From NCBI RefSeq assembly GCF_000428985.1, contig NZ_KE386828.1:1-64000 (forward strand): a stretch of DNA of 64,000 bases. Direction: 5' to 3'. Every line of letters begins with the position of its first letter. Position 1 is the stretch's first letter. Source of the stretch: Marinobacterium litorale DSM 23545. Lineage in GTDB: Bacteria; Pseudomonadota; Gammaproteobacteria; Pseudomonadales; Balneatricaceae. Under the pieces are notes generated by a model. That model saw only the letters and a program-made list of their open reading frames with translations, did no database searches and was not told where the DNA came from. Positions 5,822-16,194 of this stretch are shown here, one piece after another. A program made the position numbers and the translations under genes.

Positions 5822-7393
5822 TCAGGCGGCCGCTTCGTCTTTCGCCGGTACCGACTCGCGAATCAGGTAGTCGAAGGCGCCGAGTGATGCGGTTGCGCCT
5901 GCCCCCATGGCAATGATGATCTGCTTGAACGGCACGGTTGTCACATCACCCGCCGCGAAGACGCCCGGCATGGACGTGTCACCCTTGGCGCCAATCTCGA
6001 TCTCGCCAAACTTTGACAGTTCCAGGTCGCCCTTGAGCCATTCGCTGTTCGGCACCAGGCCGATCTGGACGAAGATACCGGCCACGTCGAGATCATGGGA
6101 TTCGCCACTGGCGCGATCGGTATAGGTCAGACCGGTGACACGCTCGCCATCGCCATTTACCTGGGTGGTCGCTGCCTGTTTGATGATCTTGATATTCGGC
6201 AGTGACTCCGCCTTGCGTACCAGCACATCGTCGGCACGCAGGGTGTCGCCAAACTCAAGTACGGTCACATTTTTAACGATACCGGCCAGATCGATAGCTG
6301 CCTCAATACCGGAGTTACCGCCACCGATTACTGCCACGCTCTTGCCCTTGAACAGTGGACCGTCGCAGTGCGGGCAGTAGGCTACACCCTTGCCGCTGTA
6401 CTCCTTCTCACCGGGGACGTTCATCTGTCTCCAGCGGGCGCCGGTGGCCAGGACGACCGCGCGGCTTCTCAGAGTGGCGCCACTTTCCAGGTCTACTTCA
6501 ACTTGGCCTTCTCGGCGCAGTTTGGATGCCTTCTGCTCGGTGATGATATCCACGTCGTAGTCACGGACATGCTCCTCAAGACTGGCGACCAGCTTGGGGC
6601 CTTCGGTGTACTTGGTGGAGATGAAGTTCTCGATCCCCACGGTGTCCATGACCTGGCCACCGAAACGTTCGGCAACGATTCCAGTGCGGATGCCTTTACG
6701 GGCAGCGTAAATTGCGGCCGCGGCACCGGCCGGGCCACCACCGACGACCAGCAGGTCGTAGGGTTCCTTCTCGGACAATTCAGCTGTCTTGCGCTCGGCG
6801 GCGCCGTCATCCACCTTGTTCAGGATCTCCGGCAGGCTCATGCGGCCCTGGCCGAACGCTTCACCGTTCAGGTAGACGCTGGGCACCGCCATGATGTTGC
6901 GTTGGTTGACCTCATCCTGGAACAGTGCGCCGTCGATCATGGTGTGGGTGATCTTCGGGTTCAGTGTCGCCATAAGGTTCAGCGCCTGAACTACGTCTGG
7001 GCAGTTCTGGCAGGAGAGCGAGATATAGGTCTCGAAATGCAGCTCCTTATCCAGTGCCTTGATCTGTTGGATCTGGTCGTCAGCTACTTTCGGTGGGTAG
7101 CCACCGTTTTGCAACAGGGCCAATACCAAAGAGGTGAACTCGTGGCCCATCGGAATCCCGGCGAAATGAACGCGAGGGATCTCACCCAAAGGGGCGATTG
7201 CCATGCTCGGCTTGCGTGCGTCGTTGCCCTCTTCGTTCAGGGAAATCTTGTCGGACAACGGTGCGATTTCCCGCGCCAGTGTACGCAGCTCTTCGCCCTT
7301 GTCCGAGTTGTCTGCAGACAGGGTTATCTCAATCGGAGTAACCAGCGCCTGCAGGTAGGTGTTCAGTTGCTGTTTCAGGTTTGCATCCAACAT
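5822..7393 (-). CDS. ahpF: Alkyl hydroperoxide reductase subunit F
   Basis: AhpF is the FAD- and NADH-dependent disulfide reductase that recycles the peroxiredoxin AhpC. The 523-residue product matches the usual length (about 520). It has an N-terminal tandem thioredoxin-fold domain with SLSCQNC (Cys128/Cys131), an FAD-binding GGGPAG motif, the redox pair CPHC (Cys340/Cys343), the NADH-binding VIGGGNSG motif, and a C-terminal FAD segment FAAGDVT. The ATG at 7393 begins [15 protein letters not shown] as in AhpF proteins; an open frame continues about 170 nt upstream but overlaps the ahpC end and does not look like protein. It lies 82 nt downstream of ahpC, separated by a hairpin, and ends at a strong terminator. 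Confidence 0.97.
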   Translation of the reverse strand: MLDANLKQQLNTYLQALVTPIEITLSADNSDKGEELRTLAREIAPLSDKISLNEEGNDARKPSMAIAPLGEIPRVHFAGIPMGHEFTSLVLALLQNGGYPPKVADDQIQQIKALDKELHFETYISLSCQNCPDVVQALNLMATLNPKITHTMIDGALFQDEVNQRNIMAVPSVYLNGEAFGQGRMSLPEILNKVDDGAAERKTAELSEKEPYDLLVVGGGPAGAAAAIYAARKGIRTGIVAERFGGQVMDTVGIENFISTKYTEGPKLVASLEEHVRDYDVDIITEQKASKLRREGQVEVDLESGATLRSRAVVLATGARWRQMNVPGEKEYSGKGVAYCPHCDGPLFKGKSVAVIGGGNSGIEAAIDLAGIVKNVTVLEFGDTLRADDVLVRKAESLPNIKIIKQAATTQVNGDGERVTGLTYTDRASGESHDLDVAGIFVQIGLVPNSEWLKGDLELSKFGEIEIGAKGDTSMPGVFAAGDVTTVPFKQIIIAMGAGATASLGAFDYLIRESVPAKDEAAA

Positions 7394-7430
7394 GAGCCTG
7401 TCCTGCATTGAATTCGAGAAAAATTCGGGG

Positions 7431-7462
7431 AGGGCTGCACCCCGGTGAGTGGGGGCAGCCCT
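7431..7462 (-). promoter_or_regulatory. Hairpin between ahpC and ahpF
   Basis: AGGGCTGC and GCAGCCCT form an 8-bp stem across 7431-7462. On the minus strand it is followed by CCCCGAATTTTTC, a weak U-rich tail. It probably works as a partial terminator or as a 3' stabiliser that lets ahpC exceed ahpF, the usual stoichiometry of the pair. Confidence 0.5.
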
Positions 7463-7475
7463 GAGAGAGCCGGTC

Positions 7476-8042
7476 TTAGATCTTGCCGACCAGGTCCAGA
7501 GAGGGCGCCAGCGTCGCTTCGCCCTCTTTCCACTTCGCCGGGCAGACTTCACCCGGGTGAGCGGCAACGTACTGAGCGGCCTTAATCTTGCGCAGCAGGC
7601 TCTCAGCCTCGCGGCCGATACCTTCGGCAGTCACTTCAGCAGCCTGGATAATGCCGTCAGGATCGACAATGAAGGTGGCGCGGTCGGCAAGGCCCTGGCC
7701 CTCACGCAGAACATCGAAGTTAGTGGTTACAGTCCAGTTTGGGTCACCGATCATGGTGTACTTGATTTTTCCGATGGTCTCAGACGCGTCGTGCCACGCT
7801 TTATGGACGAAATGGGTATCGGTGGAAACCGAGTACACCTCAACGCCGAGCTTTTGAAGCTCTTCGTAGTGGTCGGCGATGTCACCCAGTTCAGTCGGGC
7901 AAACAAACGTGAAGTCTGCCGGGTAGAAGAAAAATACTGACCATTTGCCTTTGAGGTCGGTGTCGCTGACTTCGATAAATTCACCGTTTTTGAAAGCGGT
8001 GGCGGTGAACGGCTTGATTGGTGTGTTAATCGCTTGAGCCAT
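7476..8042 (-). CDS. ahpC: Alkyl hydroperoxide reductase subunit C (peroxiredoxin)
   Basis: AhpC is a typical 2-Cys peroxiredoxin that reduces hydrogen peroxide, organic peroxides and peroxynitrite in the cytoplasm. The 188-residue product (E. coli 187) has the peroxidatic Cys48 in DFTFVCPTE and the resolving Cys167 in GEVCPAKW. The family block [20 protein letters not shown] is intact. AGAGGAG lies 8 nt upstream of the ATG. The 100 nt upstream are AT-rich (around TTAATTAATC on the minus strand) and should contain the promoter. I could not find a clear four-part OxyR site there, although OxyR control is usual for this gene. It forms an operon with ahpF. Confidence 0.97.
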   Translation of the reverse strand: MAQAINTPIKPFTATAFKNGEFIEVSDTDLKGKWSVFFFYPADFTFVCPTELGDIADHYEELQKLGVEVYSVSTDTHFVHKAWHDASETIGKIKYTMIGDPNWTVTTNFDVLREGQGLADRATFIVDPDGIIQAAEVTAEGIGREAESLLRKIKAAQYVAAHPGEVCPAKWKEGEATLAPSLDLVGKI

Positions 8043-8144
8043 GTTGTTACTCCTCTTGGTTTCAAATCGTTTCGACAGAAACTAAGGTACTATCGGCTCT
8101 TAAATATTTAAAATTGATTAATTAAAGCCATACGATTGTTTTTG

Positions 8145-10298
8145 TTAATGGATCTGGGAGCCCCGGGTTGCCGCGGATTGAATCGCGGTCAAAGCGATAG
8201 TGAATACGATATCTTCGACCAACGCGCCACGGGATAGGTCGTTCACAGGTTTTCGCATTCCTTGCAGCATCGGGCCAATGCTGACCACCTCAGCGCTGCG
8301 CTGAACCGCTTTATAGGTCGTGTTACCGGTATTTAGGTCGGGGAATATGAAAACCGTCGCCCGTCCGGCAACCGGGCTGTCCGGTGCTTTGCTTCGCGCG
8401 ACGCTTTCCATAATCGCGGCGTCATACTGCAATGGACCATCGATCAGCAGGTCTGGTCGTTTTTTCTGTGCCAGCCGAGTCGCGGTTCGTACCTTATCCA
8501 CATCGGCGCCCTGGCCAGACTGCCCGGTGCTGTAGCTGATCATGGCGACACGTGGCTCGATACCAAAGGCGGTGGCGGAATCCGCACTTTGAATGGCAAT
8601 ATCGGCCAGCTCTTCAGCGCTGGGGTCCGGGTTGATGGCGCAGTCACCGTACACCAGTACCTGGTCCGGTAGCAGCATGAAAAAGATGGATGACACCAAC
8701 TGAGTATCCGGTGCTGTGCGGATCAACTGCAGCGGCGGTCGGATGGTGTTGGCGGTGGTATGTACCGCACCGCTAACCAGTCCGTCGACTTCGTCTCGCT
8801 CCAGCATCAGCGTGCCAAGCATCACGTTATCCTGCAGTTCGTCCAGCGCTTTCAGCTCGGTCATCCCTTTATGAGCACGCAGCTCCACCAGCCGTGCAAC
8901 GTAATGGGCCCGTGCCTGCTCGGGATCGATAATCGTTACCGTATCAGGCAACCTGATGCCCTGATTCACGGCGATCCGGTTGATCTCCTCGGGGTTGCCC
9001 AGCAGGACACAGCGTGCTATGCCTCGCTCGGCACATATTGCGGCAGCTTGCACAGTACGCGGTTCGTCACCTTCCGGCAGAACGATGGTGGCATTGGCGG
9101 CGCGAGAGCGGATCAGAAGCTGGTAGCGGAAAGCCGCGGGTGACAAGTGGACTTCAGACGAACATTCGCGCAGAGACTCCAGCCAGTCCGGGTCGATATG
9201 ACGGGCGGTAAACTCTTTGACCCGAGCAATACGCCTTGCATCATCCACCGGTATTTCCAACGTGTAGCGCGGGATATTGAGTGCCGTTTGCCAGCTGTCT
9301 GTTTCTACGCTGACGATGGGCAGCCCCGCTTCCAGTGCCTTACTGCCCAGCTTCATCACCTCGGATGATGGGATAAAGCCACCGGTAAGCACCAGGCCCG
9401 CCAGCTCGACCCCGTTGCTGGCGGCAAGGCACGCGGCCAGCACAATATCTTCCCGGTCCCCTGGCGTGATGATCAGGGTGCCGGCCTTAAAGCGGGTGGC
9501 CGCGTTGGGCAGGGTTTGCGCACATAAGGTGATACTGTTAACCCGTCGCTGGCGTATCTCGCCCGCATTAAGGATGCGGGCGCCCAAATAGTCGGTTAAA
9601 TCGCTTAAACGCGGTGCGACGATGGCGCCATCCCAGGGAATTGCGCCCAACAGCCGGAAACCGGGATTAAACATCTTTGATTGTTCGCGGATTTGTGCCG
9701 GTGTCAGGCTGCGCGTCTGAATGTCAGTTTCCGCCATGTCAGGGCGTGGGTTGCCCTCCCGGTCCAGTGGGGCATCCAGCTTATTCATGATGCAGCCCAG
9801 CACCCGGCTATCCGCAACACCACCGTAAAAGCGTGCCACGATATCAATATGGTCCTCGATAGCATCCACGGTATCGAGGCCCGGGGACGCGACCAGGACG
9901 ACCTCGGCGTCGAGTGACTTGGCAACTTCACGGTTCAGGGTGTTGGCGTAGGGCTGGGTCATGGTGGATACCAGACCCTCGATGACGACGACGTCCGGCG
10001 CGTCTTTGCAGCTGGCCTGAAATCGCTCGATGACCTGCTCAAGCAGTTGGTCCTGCTTGCCGGTACTTACAAGGTGCTCTGCCTCGCGCATCGGAATCGG
10101 CTCGGCGATGGTAAACGCACAGCTTGAACGCAGAATCGAGACACTGCGATCCTCGGACTCTCCGTTACGCGTTTGAGCGATCGGTTTGAAGAAGCCCACA
10201 CGGACTCCCTGTTGCTCCAGAGCGTGGACCAGCCCGAGCGCTATAGTGGTCAAGCCGCTACCCAGTCCGGCCGGTGCAATCATGATCGTGTGTGGCAT
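8145..10298 (-). CDS. pta: Phosphate acetyltransferase, long form
   Basis: Pta interconverts acetyl-CoA and acetyl phosphate in the acetate overflow and assimilation pathway. The 717-residue product is the long three-domain form. A BioD-like P-loop-derived N-terminal domain starts APAGLGSGLTTIALGL (residues 8-23). A DRTGG domain occupies the middle, with PGDREDIVLAA around residue 275, and the catalytic PTA_PTB domain occupies roughly the last 330 residues, with LPEGDEPRTVQAA and FPDLNTGNTTYKAVQRSA. Length fits E. coli Pta (714). The usual partner ackA is not adjacent in this window. The ATG at 10298 begins MPHTIMIAPAG, as in orthologues. Confidence 0.95.
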   Translation of the reverse strand: MPHTIMIAPAGLGSGLTTIALGLVHALEQQGVRVGFFKPIAQTRNGESEDRSVSILRSSCAFTIAEPIPMREAEHLVSTGKQDQLLEQVIERFQASCKDAPDVVVIEGLVSTMTQPYANTLNREVAKSLDAEVVLVASPGLDTVDAIEDHIDIVARFYGGVADSRVLGCIMNKLDAPLDREGNPRPDMAETDIQTRSLTPAQIREQSKMFNPGFRLLGAIPWDGAIVAPRLSDLTDYLGARILNAGEIRQRRVNSITLCAQTLPNAATRFKAGTLIITPGDREDIVLAACLAASNGVELAGLVLTGGFIPSSEVMKLGSKALEAGLPIVSVETDSWQTALNIPRYTLEIPVDDARRIARVKEFTARHIDPDWLESLRECSSEVHLSPAAFRYQLLIRSRAANATIVLPEGDEPRTVQAAAICAERGIARCVLLGNPEEINRIAVNQGIRLPDTVTIIDPEQARAHYVARLVELRAHKGMTELKALDELQDNVMLGTLMLERDEVDGLVSGAVHTTANTIRPPLQLIRTAPDTQLVSSIFFMLLPDQVLVYGDCAINPDPSAEELADIAIQSADSATAFGIEPRVAMISYSTGQSGQGADVDKVRTATRLAQKKRPDLLIDGPLQYDAAIMESVARSKAPDSPVAGRATVFIFPDLNTGNTTYKAVQRSAEVVSIGPMLQGMRKPVNDLSRGALVEDIVFTIALTAIQSAATRGSQIH

Positions 10299-10377
10299 AG
10301 TGGTCCCGTCACCCTGTTAACCGTTTGTGCATTGCACAAAATATACGCCGGTTGTGTTGCGGATGCGAGTCAGCCTG

Positions 10378-11253
10378 TCAATTGGCGTCGCGCTGGAAGC
10401 GAGCGCAGTAGTCCGGGGCTTCTAGAGGTTGGGTAAACAGGATCAGATCTGCTGAATCGAGGTTGCCAAAGCTGACCGGCTGATAGGCGGCAGGGTCGTT
10501 GATATTGGGCTCAGCACTGATCAGCAGCAGGGTTATATGAGGCGTCGTATCAAGCCAGCGCGGAACACCCAGATCCTTGCGGGCATGGATGGAACCGGTC
10601 AGCAACAGGTTAACTCGCCCCGGCTCCGTGTTATCGCGCAGGGCGCTGGCCAGCTGCTGATCTCTTGCCAGCTGGACCTGTCGCATCGGCTCCAGTTGTT
10701 GGCGTGGCATCTGTCGGCAATGGCTGTCGAACAGCAGATCCAGCATATAGTCGGCATGGGCCGGTTCCAGCTCACCGTCAGGAGCCCCTTGCTGATAGGC
10801 GCGTTTTATCCCCGTTGGGTTGAGGTCTGCACCGATGATACGGGGAGCATATTGAAAGGCGGCCATTAATGGCTCTTGATAGAGCGCCCACGGCCAGCCA
10901 TCAGACCATTCCAGATTCTCCGGTGTGCGCAGTTCGGGTGTGCGTTTCGCGTTATCCAAAAGTGGCTGTTGTGATCTGTTTGCCATTTCCAGGGCAACAT
11001 TGCCCAGTCGGTTTTCGGTGCCGAGTAAACGGATTAGGTCGGCCTGGATACGATGATGATCCGGGTTGTCATGCTGCTCGCCGATCAGAAGCCAGCCACC
11101 ATTGGGCATCCAGTCCTGGAGCAGGGCCTGCTCACTGATAAAGTGCCGCATCTTGGGAGACCAGATTTTTCCGGTCAGCGGGTGAGCCGCCATGGCTGTG
11201 CCGGCTAAGCTTAGCCACAGGCCGGTCAGGCAGAGGAGCAGGATACGCATCAT
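10378..11253 (-). CDS. ChaN-family (DUF399) exported protein
   Basis: A 291-residue exported protein of the ChaN/haem-binding uptake family. The campylobacter ChaN binds haem as a dimer at the outer membrane and is iron-regulated. Residues 1-22 form a cleavable signal peptide ending TAMAA; there is no lipobox cysteine, so unlike ChaN this looks soluble and periplasmic. The family motifs are LLIGEQHDNPDHH (about 56-68) and LLLTGSIHARKDLGVP near residue 220. AGGG lies 5-8 nt upstream of the double ATG (11253/11250). It is followed by pta after 79 nt, with the hypothetical gene at 11279 just upstream on the same strand. Haem binding is a family-level inference. Confidence 0.82.
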   Translation of the reverse strand: MMRILLLCLTGLWLSLAGTAMAAHPLTGKIWSPKMRHFISEQALLQDWMPNGGWLLIGEQHDNPDHHRIQADLIRLLGTENRLGNVALEMANRSQQPLLDNAKRTPELRTPENLEWSDGWPWALYQEPLMAAFQYAPRIIGADLNPTGIKRAYQQGAPDGELEPAHADYMLDLLFDSHCRQMPRQQLEPMRQVQLARDQQLASALRDNTEPGRVNLLLTGSIHARKDLGVPRWLDTTPHITLLLISAEPNINDPAAYQPVSFGNLDSADLILFTQPLEAPDYCARFQRDAN

Positions 11254-11278
11254 TCCATCCCTGTTATTGGCGATGTGT

Positions 11279-11605
11279 TTAAGTGGGTTTATTCGATTTT
11301 ACGTCCAGATAGTCCCGCTGGATGACTGTTTCCAGCGCATTGGTTGCTGTTACCAACTCCTCAAAGGTTTCGCGGCATTGCCGAAGCTGGCGAATCTGAT
11401 CCTGGCTGGGGCCGCTATCACTGCAGACCGATGCGATATCGAGCAGTTCCCTCACGTAAGCTGCGCGAGCATGGGCGACCATGGTTAGCAGGGGCTGTAG
11501 GTCTTCCAGTGCGAGCTCAGGAAACTGGGGGTTGATGATATCGCGATTGATTTCACGACGGGTCTTTTCGAGTTCCAGCAGCAAGCGATTGTTGTTAATT
11601 GGCAT
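11279..11605 (-). CDS. Hypothetical helical protein
   Basis: I do not recognise this 108-residue protein. It is hydrophilic with no signal peptide or membrane segment. It is predicted to be almost fully helical: the heptad-like runs NRLLLELEKTRREI and RQCRETFEELVTATNALETV suggest coiled coils. The ATG at 11605 is preferred because AGGAG ends 6 nt upstream; the in-frame ATG at 11611 directly abuts that AGGAG. It is transcribed away from parC and lies 25 nt upstream of the ChaN-like gene, probably in the same transcript. The good ribosome-binding site and typical codon use argue that it is real. Confidence 0.7.
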   Translation of the reverse strand: MPINNNRLLLELEKTRREINRDIINPQFPELALEDLQPLLTMVAHARAAYVRELLDIASVCSDSGPSQDQIRQLRQCRETFEELVTATNALETVIQRDYLDVKSNKPT

Positions 11606-11787
11606 ATCCATCTCCTGGCAACGAGGGGGCGGGTGTTCAGGCGGTATTGGGCCTTCAGCGATTCCTTAGTTAAAGATTAGACCGAAAGCGCCCCTGCGCG
11701 GAAGGGGCAACGCCGTGGCAGATGACGCTAACGTGCCTAAATGGCATACTCCGCGCACAACCCGTTGTGCGGAAACAGGAACTTCGA

Positions 11788-14058
11788 ATGAGCGTAGACA
11801 CCACCGTGGAGGATGGTACCGAGAAGGTATCGCTTCGCGACTTCACCGAAAAAGCCTATCTCGACTATTCGATGTACGTCATTCTGGACCGGGCGTTACC
11901 TCATATCGGCGACGGTATGAAGCCGGTGCAGCGACGTATTGTATACGCCATGTCTGAGCTGGGCTTAAAGGCGACTGCAAAGTATAAGAAGTCGGCTCGA
12001 ACAGTCGGTGACGTGTTGGGTAAGTTCCACCCTCACGGTGACTCTGCCTGCTACGAAGCGATGGTGCTGATGGCGCAGTCGTTCAGCTACCGTTATCCGT
12101 TGGTGGATGGTCAGGGTAACTGGGGCTCACCGGACGACCCTAAATCCTTTGCCGCCATGCGCTATACCGAATCGCGATTATCTCGCTATTCGGAAGTGCT
12201 GCTCAGTGAATTGGGGCTCGGCACCGTTAATTGGGTGCCTAACTTTGATGGCACCATGAGCGAGCCGGAAGTTCTGCCTGCGCGCTTACCCAATGTGCTT
12301 TTAAACGGTGGTACGGGCATAGCGGTAGGGATGGCCACGGATATCCCGCCGCACAACATCCGTGAAGTGGCCTTGGCCTGTGTGCACCTGTTGAGCCATC
12401 CGACAGCCGATGTGGACAGCCTCTGTGAGATGCTGCCCGCACCTGATTTTCCGACCGAGGCGGAGATCATCACGCCACGAGCGGAGCTGCTGAAGCTGTA
12501 TCAAACCGGCCGCGGTTCAGTAAAGGCGCGGGCTGTATATAGCAAAGAAGATGGTGAGGTCGTGGTCACCGCATTGCCCTATCAGGTCTCTGGTGCCCGG
12601 GTACTGGAGCAGATTGCGGCTCAGATGCAGCAGAAAAAGTTGCCGATGGTATCGGACTTGCGCGATGAATCTGACCATGAGAACCCCACACGCCTCGTGA
12701 TTGTACCGCGCTCGAACCGGGTCGATATCGAGCAGCTGATGGCGCACCTCTTTGCCAGTACTGATCTGGAGCGCAGCTACCGGGTCAACCTGAACATGAT
12801 TGGCATTGATGGCCGTCCCCAGGTGAAAGATCTTAGACAGATTCTGACCGAGTGGTTGAGCTGGCGGACTGACGTTGTGCGTCGACGTCTGCAGCACCGT
12901 CTGCAGAAGGTGATAGATCGCCTGCATATTCTTGAGGGTTTGATGATCGCCTACCTCAATATCGATGAGGTGATCGCGATTATCCGTCATGAGGATGAGC
13001 CCAAACAGGAGCTGATGCGCCGCTTTGGGCTGTCTGATATCCAAGCCGATGCCATTCTTGACCTCAAGCTGCGCCACTTGGCCCGTCTTGAGGAGATGAA
13101 GATTCGCGGTGAGCAGGATGAACTCAGCGAAGAGCGTAAAAAGCTTGAGGAAATCCTGGGTTCCGATGAGCTGATGCGCAAGCTGATCCGTGAAGAGATC
13201 GAAGCCACCGCCGAAGAGTTTGGTGATGAGCGCCGCTCTCCGCTGGTTCAGCGTGAGGAAGCTCAGGCGTTCAGTGAAAAGGACCTGCTCAGCGCAGATC
13301 CGGTAACCTTGGTACTCTCAAAGCAGGGCTGGATACGGGCCGCCAAAGGCCACGATATCGATCCGGAGGGGCTCAATTACAAGGCCGGAGATGGTTTCAA
13401 ACTGGCCTGTAAGGGCCGAATGAATCAACCGGCGATTCTGGTCGACTCCACCGGCCGCAGTTATACGCTGGACACCCACACCCTGCCTTCAGCGCGGGGG
13501 CAGGGTGAGCCGGTCACCGGAAAGCTCACGTTACCCAAGGGCGCTTTGATAGACGGCTTGATCAGCGGCCGGGAACGGGATCAGGTGTTGATGGCGTCTG
13601 ATGCGGGCTACGGTTTCGTGGCTCGGATCGAGGATTTAACCTCCAAAACCAAAAATGGCAAGGCGGTACTGACCCTGCCCAAAGAGGCGAAGGTGCTGCC
13701 GCCTACCCGAGTCAACGACCCGGAAACGGACCTGCTGGCTGCGGTGAGTTCCAGCGGGCGTTTGCTCGTCTTCCCGGTCGCCGAACTGCCTCAGCTGGCC
13801 CGCGGCAAGGGGAATAAGATTATCAATATCCCCAGTGCGGCTGCGGCCGCTGGAGAGGAGTTGATGGTGGCGCTGCAGACCTTCAACAGTGAGGATACGC
13901 TGGTGATTCATGCCGGTCGTCAGCACCTGAAACTCAAGGGCGCTGATCTTGAACGCTATCGAGGAGAGCGGGGGCGGCGGGGCAACAAACTGCCGCGCGG
14001 TTTTCAGCGGGTTGATGGTATGGGTGTGCTGCCGGCCTCAACGCGAGAAGAGGAGTGA
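11788..14058 (+). CDS. parC: DNA topoisomerase IV subunit A
   Basis: ParC is the DNA-cleaving subunit of topoisomerase IV, which separates daughter chromosomes after replication. The 756-residue product (E. coli 752) has the catalytic tyrosine at residue 126 in [11 protein letters not shown]. The quinolone-resistance region reads [12 protein letters not shown], with Ser86 and Glu90 corresponding to E. coli Ser80 and Glu84, the sensitive forms. A winged-helix and tower region and a C-terminal beta-propeller with GxG repeats follow. The ATG at 11788 is chosen because AGGA lies 8 nt upstream and the protein then begins [30 protein letters not shown]-like family sequence a few residues in. parE is not in the window. 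It converges with the YtjB-like gene, leaving a single base between them. Confidence 0.97.
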   Translation: MSVDTTVEDGTEKVSLRDFTEKAYLDYSMYVILDRALPHIGDGMKPVQRRIVYAMSELGLKATAKYKKSARTVGDVLGKFHPHGDSACYEAMVLMAQSFSYRYPLVDGQGNWGSPDDPKSFAAMRYTESRLSRYSEVLLSELGLGTVNWVPNFDGTMSEPEVLPARLPNVLLNGGTGIAVGMATDIPPHNIREVALACVHLLSHPTADVDSLCEMLPAPDFPTEAEIITPRAELLKLYQTGRGSVKARAVYSKEDGEVVVTALPYQVSGARVLEQIAAQMQQKKLPMVSDLRDESDHENPTRLVIVPRSNRVDIEQLMAHLFASTDLERSYRVNLNMIGIDGRPQVKDLRQILTEWLSWRTDVVRRRLQHRLQKVIDRLHILEGLMIAYLNIDEVIAIIRHEDEPKQELMRRFGLSDIQADAILDLKLRHLARLEEMKIRGEQDELSEERKKLEEILGSDELMRKLIREEIEATAEEFGDERRSPLVQREEAQAFSEKDLLSADPVTLVLSKQGWIRAAKGHDIDPEGLNYKAGDGFKLACKGRMNQPAILVDSTGRSYTLDTHTLPSARGQGEPVTGKLTLPKGALIDGLISGRERDQVLMASDAGYGFVARIEDLTSKTKNGKAVLTLPKEAKVLPPTRVNDPETDLLAAVSSSGRLLVFPVAELPQLARGKGNKIINIPSAAAAAGEELMVALQTFNSEDTLVIHAGRQHLKLKGADLERYRGERGRRGNKLPRGFQRVDGMGVLPASTREEE

Positions 14059-14059
14059 G

Positions 14060-16039
14060 TTAGCCGTTTGACTGCTCTTTCTGCTGGAGCTTGGTGAGCA
14101 GGTGGCGTGCCTGCTTTTCCAGCAGATCCTGGTACGATTTGGCGATGCGCATGATCAGTACCTTGTCTTCATCCTCGCGGCGGATATCCGCCCCGTCCAG
14201 TAGCGTGCTCTTTAGATCGGGTGTTTCAGTGAGGGCCGTATGGCTGATCAGCTCATTGCTCTCTGTGGTTCGAGTCAGGAAGCGCGCTTCCTCCAGCAAA
14301 CGGTCCAGCTTTTCCCGGTGGCCTCGTACCAGTGCCAGGTGCAGGTTGATCACCGGTTTGAACTGGCGGATACGACTCTGGTTATAGTGTCGGTAGAGGT
14401 AGCTGAACAGCATGGCGCTGCAGAGCGCATTGATACCATGGGAGTCATCCTCCTGGGCATCGTCAAAAAACAGCTGTAGATCCCCCTCCCGCGTGGGCTC
14501 CAGTCGCCCGCTATAGATGTGAGCCACGGAGTTGGCCAGGGTTCTGTAGGGGCGCATCAGTGCGCTGAGCTCTTCCGGCTCCAGATTATCGGAGTGTGCA
14601 CTACTGCTATCGATGAGGAACAGGTAACCGGCGTCCTCTGCCGGGAGCATCAGTTCCAGTTCATGCTCGAGTGTATAGAGCCCCAGCTGTTCCTCTTCGC
14701 GATCGCTCAGGGGAGAGACCACTGAGAGCTGAGGGCGGTCAGAACGCGGCGGCGGTTCCGGCGGCTCCGGAGTCCCATCGTCAAATTCCACCTGATCCAT
14801 ATCCGGTACAATCGCCTCATCGCTATCCTCGTCGCGCGGGGCTGATGGTGTGAATTTGGGCATGCGCTGCTGGTCACGAGACGGGCGTAACAGCTCCACC
14901 AGCTCGCGGTTGTCATCCCGCTCCGGTGATTCAGCAACCGGTGCAGGCTGGATAGCCGGCGTTGCAGGTTCCTCGGTCTCTGTATCGTCATCATTATCCA
15001 GATTGAATGAGTCCGGGATGGCATCATCCGGAAGCTCATCGTCTGCAGGTGCCTTCAGCCAGAATTCCAGGTGGGGCTCGATACCTGAGTCCCGCTCCTG
15101 AGACTCGGCCCGGTGGTCGGAACCGGCCGGTCTCTCATCCGTGTGAGCGGTGTTCGTCTCCTCGGTCTCCGTGTACCAATCGTCAGGTGGCGAGTTTGCT
15201 TCGTTGGGCTGTTCCGTGTTGCTAACGGCGCCGGTTTCCGTCAGGCGTGACCTCTCGGGGGCGTTTTCGAACTGCGAGTCGTCGAGTGCATAGTCGCTGA
15301 GCTCCAGGTCCTCATCCGAAACGCGATCGTCACTGCTTGCTGACGAGTCTTCGTCAGTTGCCGATTGGGTTGCGTGTTCCAATGGCTGCTTCTTGATCCC
15401 GGTCTGGTGGGGGGGCGGGAAGTCGGGGAGGCTGTCGGACTCATCTGTTTCTGGCTTTTCAGGCGCAGGGGTATCTTGAAGAGACGGGGCGAAACGAGCA
15501 GCCACATGGGCAAAGTCCGTTTCTGGCGGGGTGGCCGTTTGTCGACGCAGGATCAACCACAGGGTGGTCAGGGTGGCAATAATAGCGATCAGAGCCAGAG
15601 CTCCCGCTTCAAGCAGTTGTCTGCGTAGCAGGTTCAGCCCGGGTCGACTATCGACCCAAATCGTCAACTCCCCTAAAACCTGATCGCCCCGGGCCAGCTC
15701 CAGGGTCTGGTGTGTGCCCTCCGTTTCGCCCGCCACGGCGACCGGAATCCGATTAGTATCCAGCAACCGCAGGCCGCGCACCTGGGGTTGGCGGCTCAGC
15801 TCGTTAAACAGATAATTAAGGCTGATACGGTCATCTGCGAGCAAAAGCGGTTGGATAAGGATGGCTGTGCCCCGGCCCAGGGACTGGCCGGTGGATAGCG
15901 CCTCCTGACGAGCATGGGTCTGAGCACCGAAATAGAGAACCGCCCCACTCATGCCCAGGCACAATACGAGGACCAGAGCGACGGGTAGTAGCTGTCGCCA
16001 GGGGCCGGGGCGTTGGGGGCTGTTGTTAGTGCGATCCAT
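14060..16039 (-). CDS. AhpA/YtjB-like membrane protein with long acidic linker
   Basis: A 659-residue inner-membrane protein. A first membrane segment (about residues 17-38, around LLPVALVLVLCLGMSGAVLY) and a second after a periplasmic domain of about 120 residues (ALALIAIIATLTTLWLIL) give the YtjB/AhpA layout. About 250 residues follow that are very rich in D, E, P and S and probably disordered. The C-terminal 200 residues are a folded domain; its pattern (IYSGRLEPTREGDLQLFF, then a helix, then PVINLHLALVRG) recalls a class III nucleotide cyclase lacking catalytic residues. The ATG at 16039 is preferred because the extra 32 residues of the longer frame do not look like protein. A YtjB-like gene is also linked to parC in pseudomonads, as far as I recall. 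Function unknown. Confidence 0.75.
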   Translation of the reverse strand: MDRTNNSPQRPGPWRQLLPVALVLVLCLGMSGAVLYFGAQTHARQEALSTGQSLGRGTAILIQPLLLADDRISLNYLFNELSRQPQVRGLRLLDTNRIPVAVAGETEGTHQTLELARGDQVLGELTIWVDSRPGLNLLRRQLLEAGALALIAIIATLTTLWLILRRQTATPPETDFAHVAARFAPSLQDTPAPEKPETDESDSLPDFPPPHQTGIKKQPLEHATQSATDEDSSASSDDRVSDEDLELSDYALDDSQFENAPERSRLTETGAVSNTEQPNEANSPPDDWYTETEETNTAHTDERPAGSDHRAESQERDSGIEPHLEFWLKAPADDELPDDAIPDSFNLDNDDDTETEEPATPAIQPAPVAESPERDDNRELVELLRPSRDQQRMPKFTPSAPRDEDSDEAIVPDMDQVEFDDGTPEPPEPPPRSDRPQLSVVSPLSDREEEQLGLYTLEHELELMLPAEDAGYLFLIDSSSAHSDNLEPEELSALMRPYRTLANSVAHIYSGRLEPTREGDLQLFFDDAQEDDSHGINALCSAMLFSYLYRHYNQSRIRQFKPVINLHLALVRGHREKLDRLLEEARFLTRTTESNELISHTALTETPDLKSTLLDGADIRREDEDKVLIMRIAKSYQDLLEKQARHLLTKLQQKEQSNG

Positions 16040-16134
16040 CTGCAGTTGGGCTCGGTCGTAGGGCGGCCGGAAAAGATTCAGAGGATAATAGCAGCTCCGG
16101 TGCCGCTGAATAAGCCCCGAGGCCTGTTTGCTCA

Positions 16135-16162
16135 TGACCCTGAACGGCCGGGACGCTATAAT
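16135..16162 (+). promoter_or_regulatory. Likely proA operon promoter
   Basis: A perfect -10 hexamer TATAAT (16157-16162) lies 33 nt before the proA ATG. The -35 is weak (TGACCC at 16135-16140, 16-nt spacer). It is the best promoter candidate for the 13-gene collinear run that follows. The same GGACGCTATAAT string precedes the gene at 44280. Confidence 0.55.
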
Positions 16163-16194
16163 GCCCCTTTTTGAACCCGATCCGGAAACTTGGG

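Noticed and set aside
6368-7411. A 347-codon plus-strand open frame opposite ahpF
   Set aside because: It is the mirror of the well-supported ahpF frame, has no recognisable domain, and is caused by GC-biased codon use.
8043-8144. OxyR site upstream of ahpC
   Set aside because: OxyR control is likely by family, but I could not see the four spaced ATAG/CTAT contacts in this 100-nt stretch.
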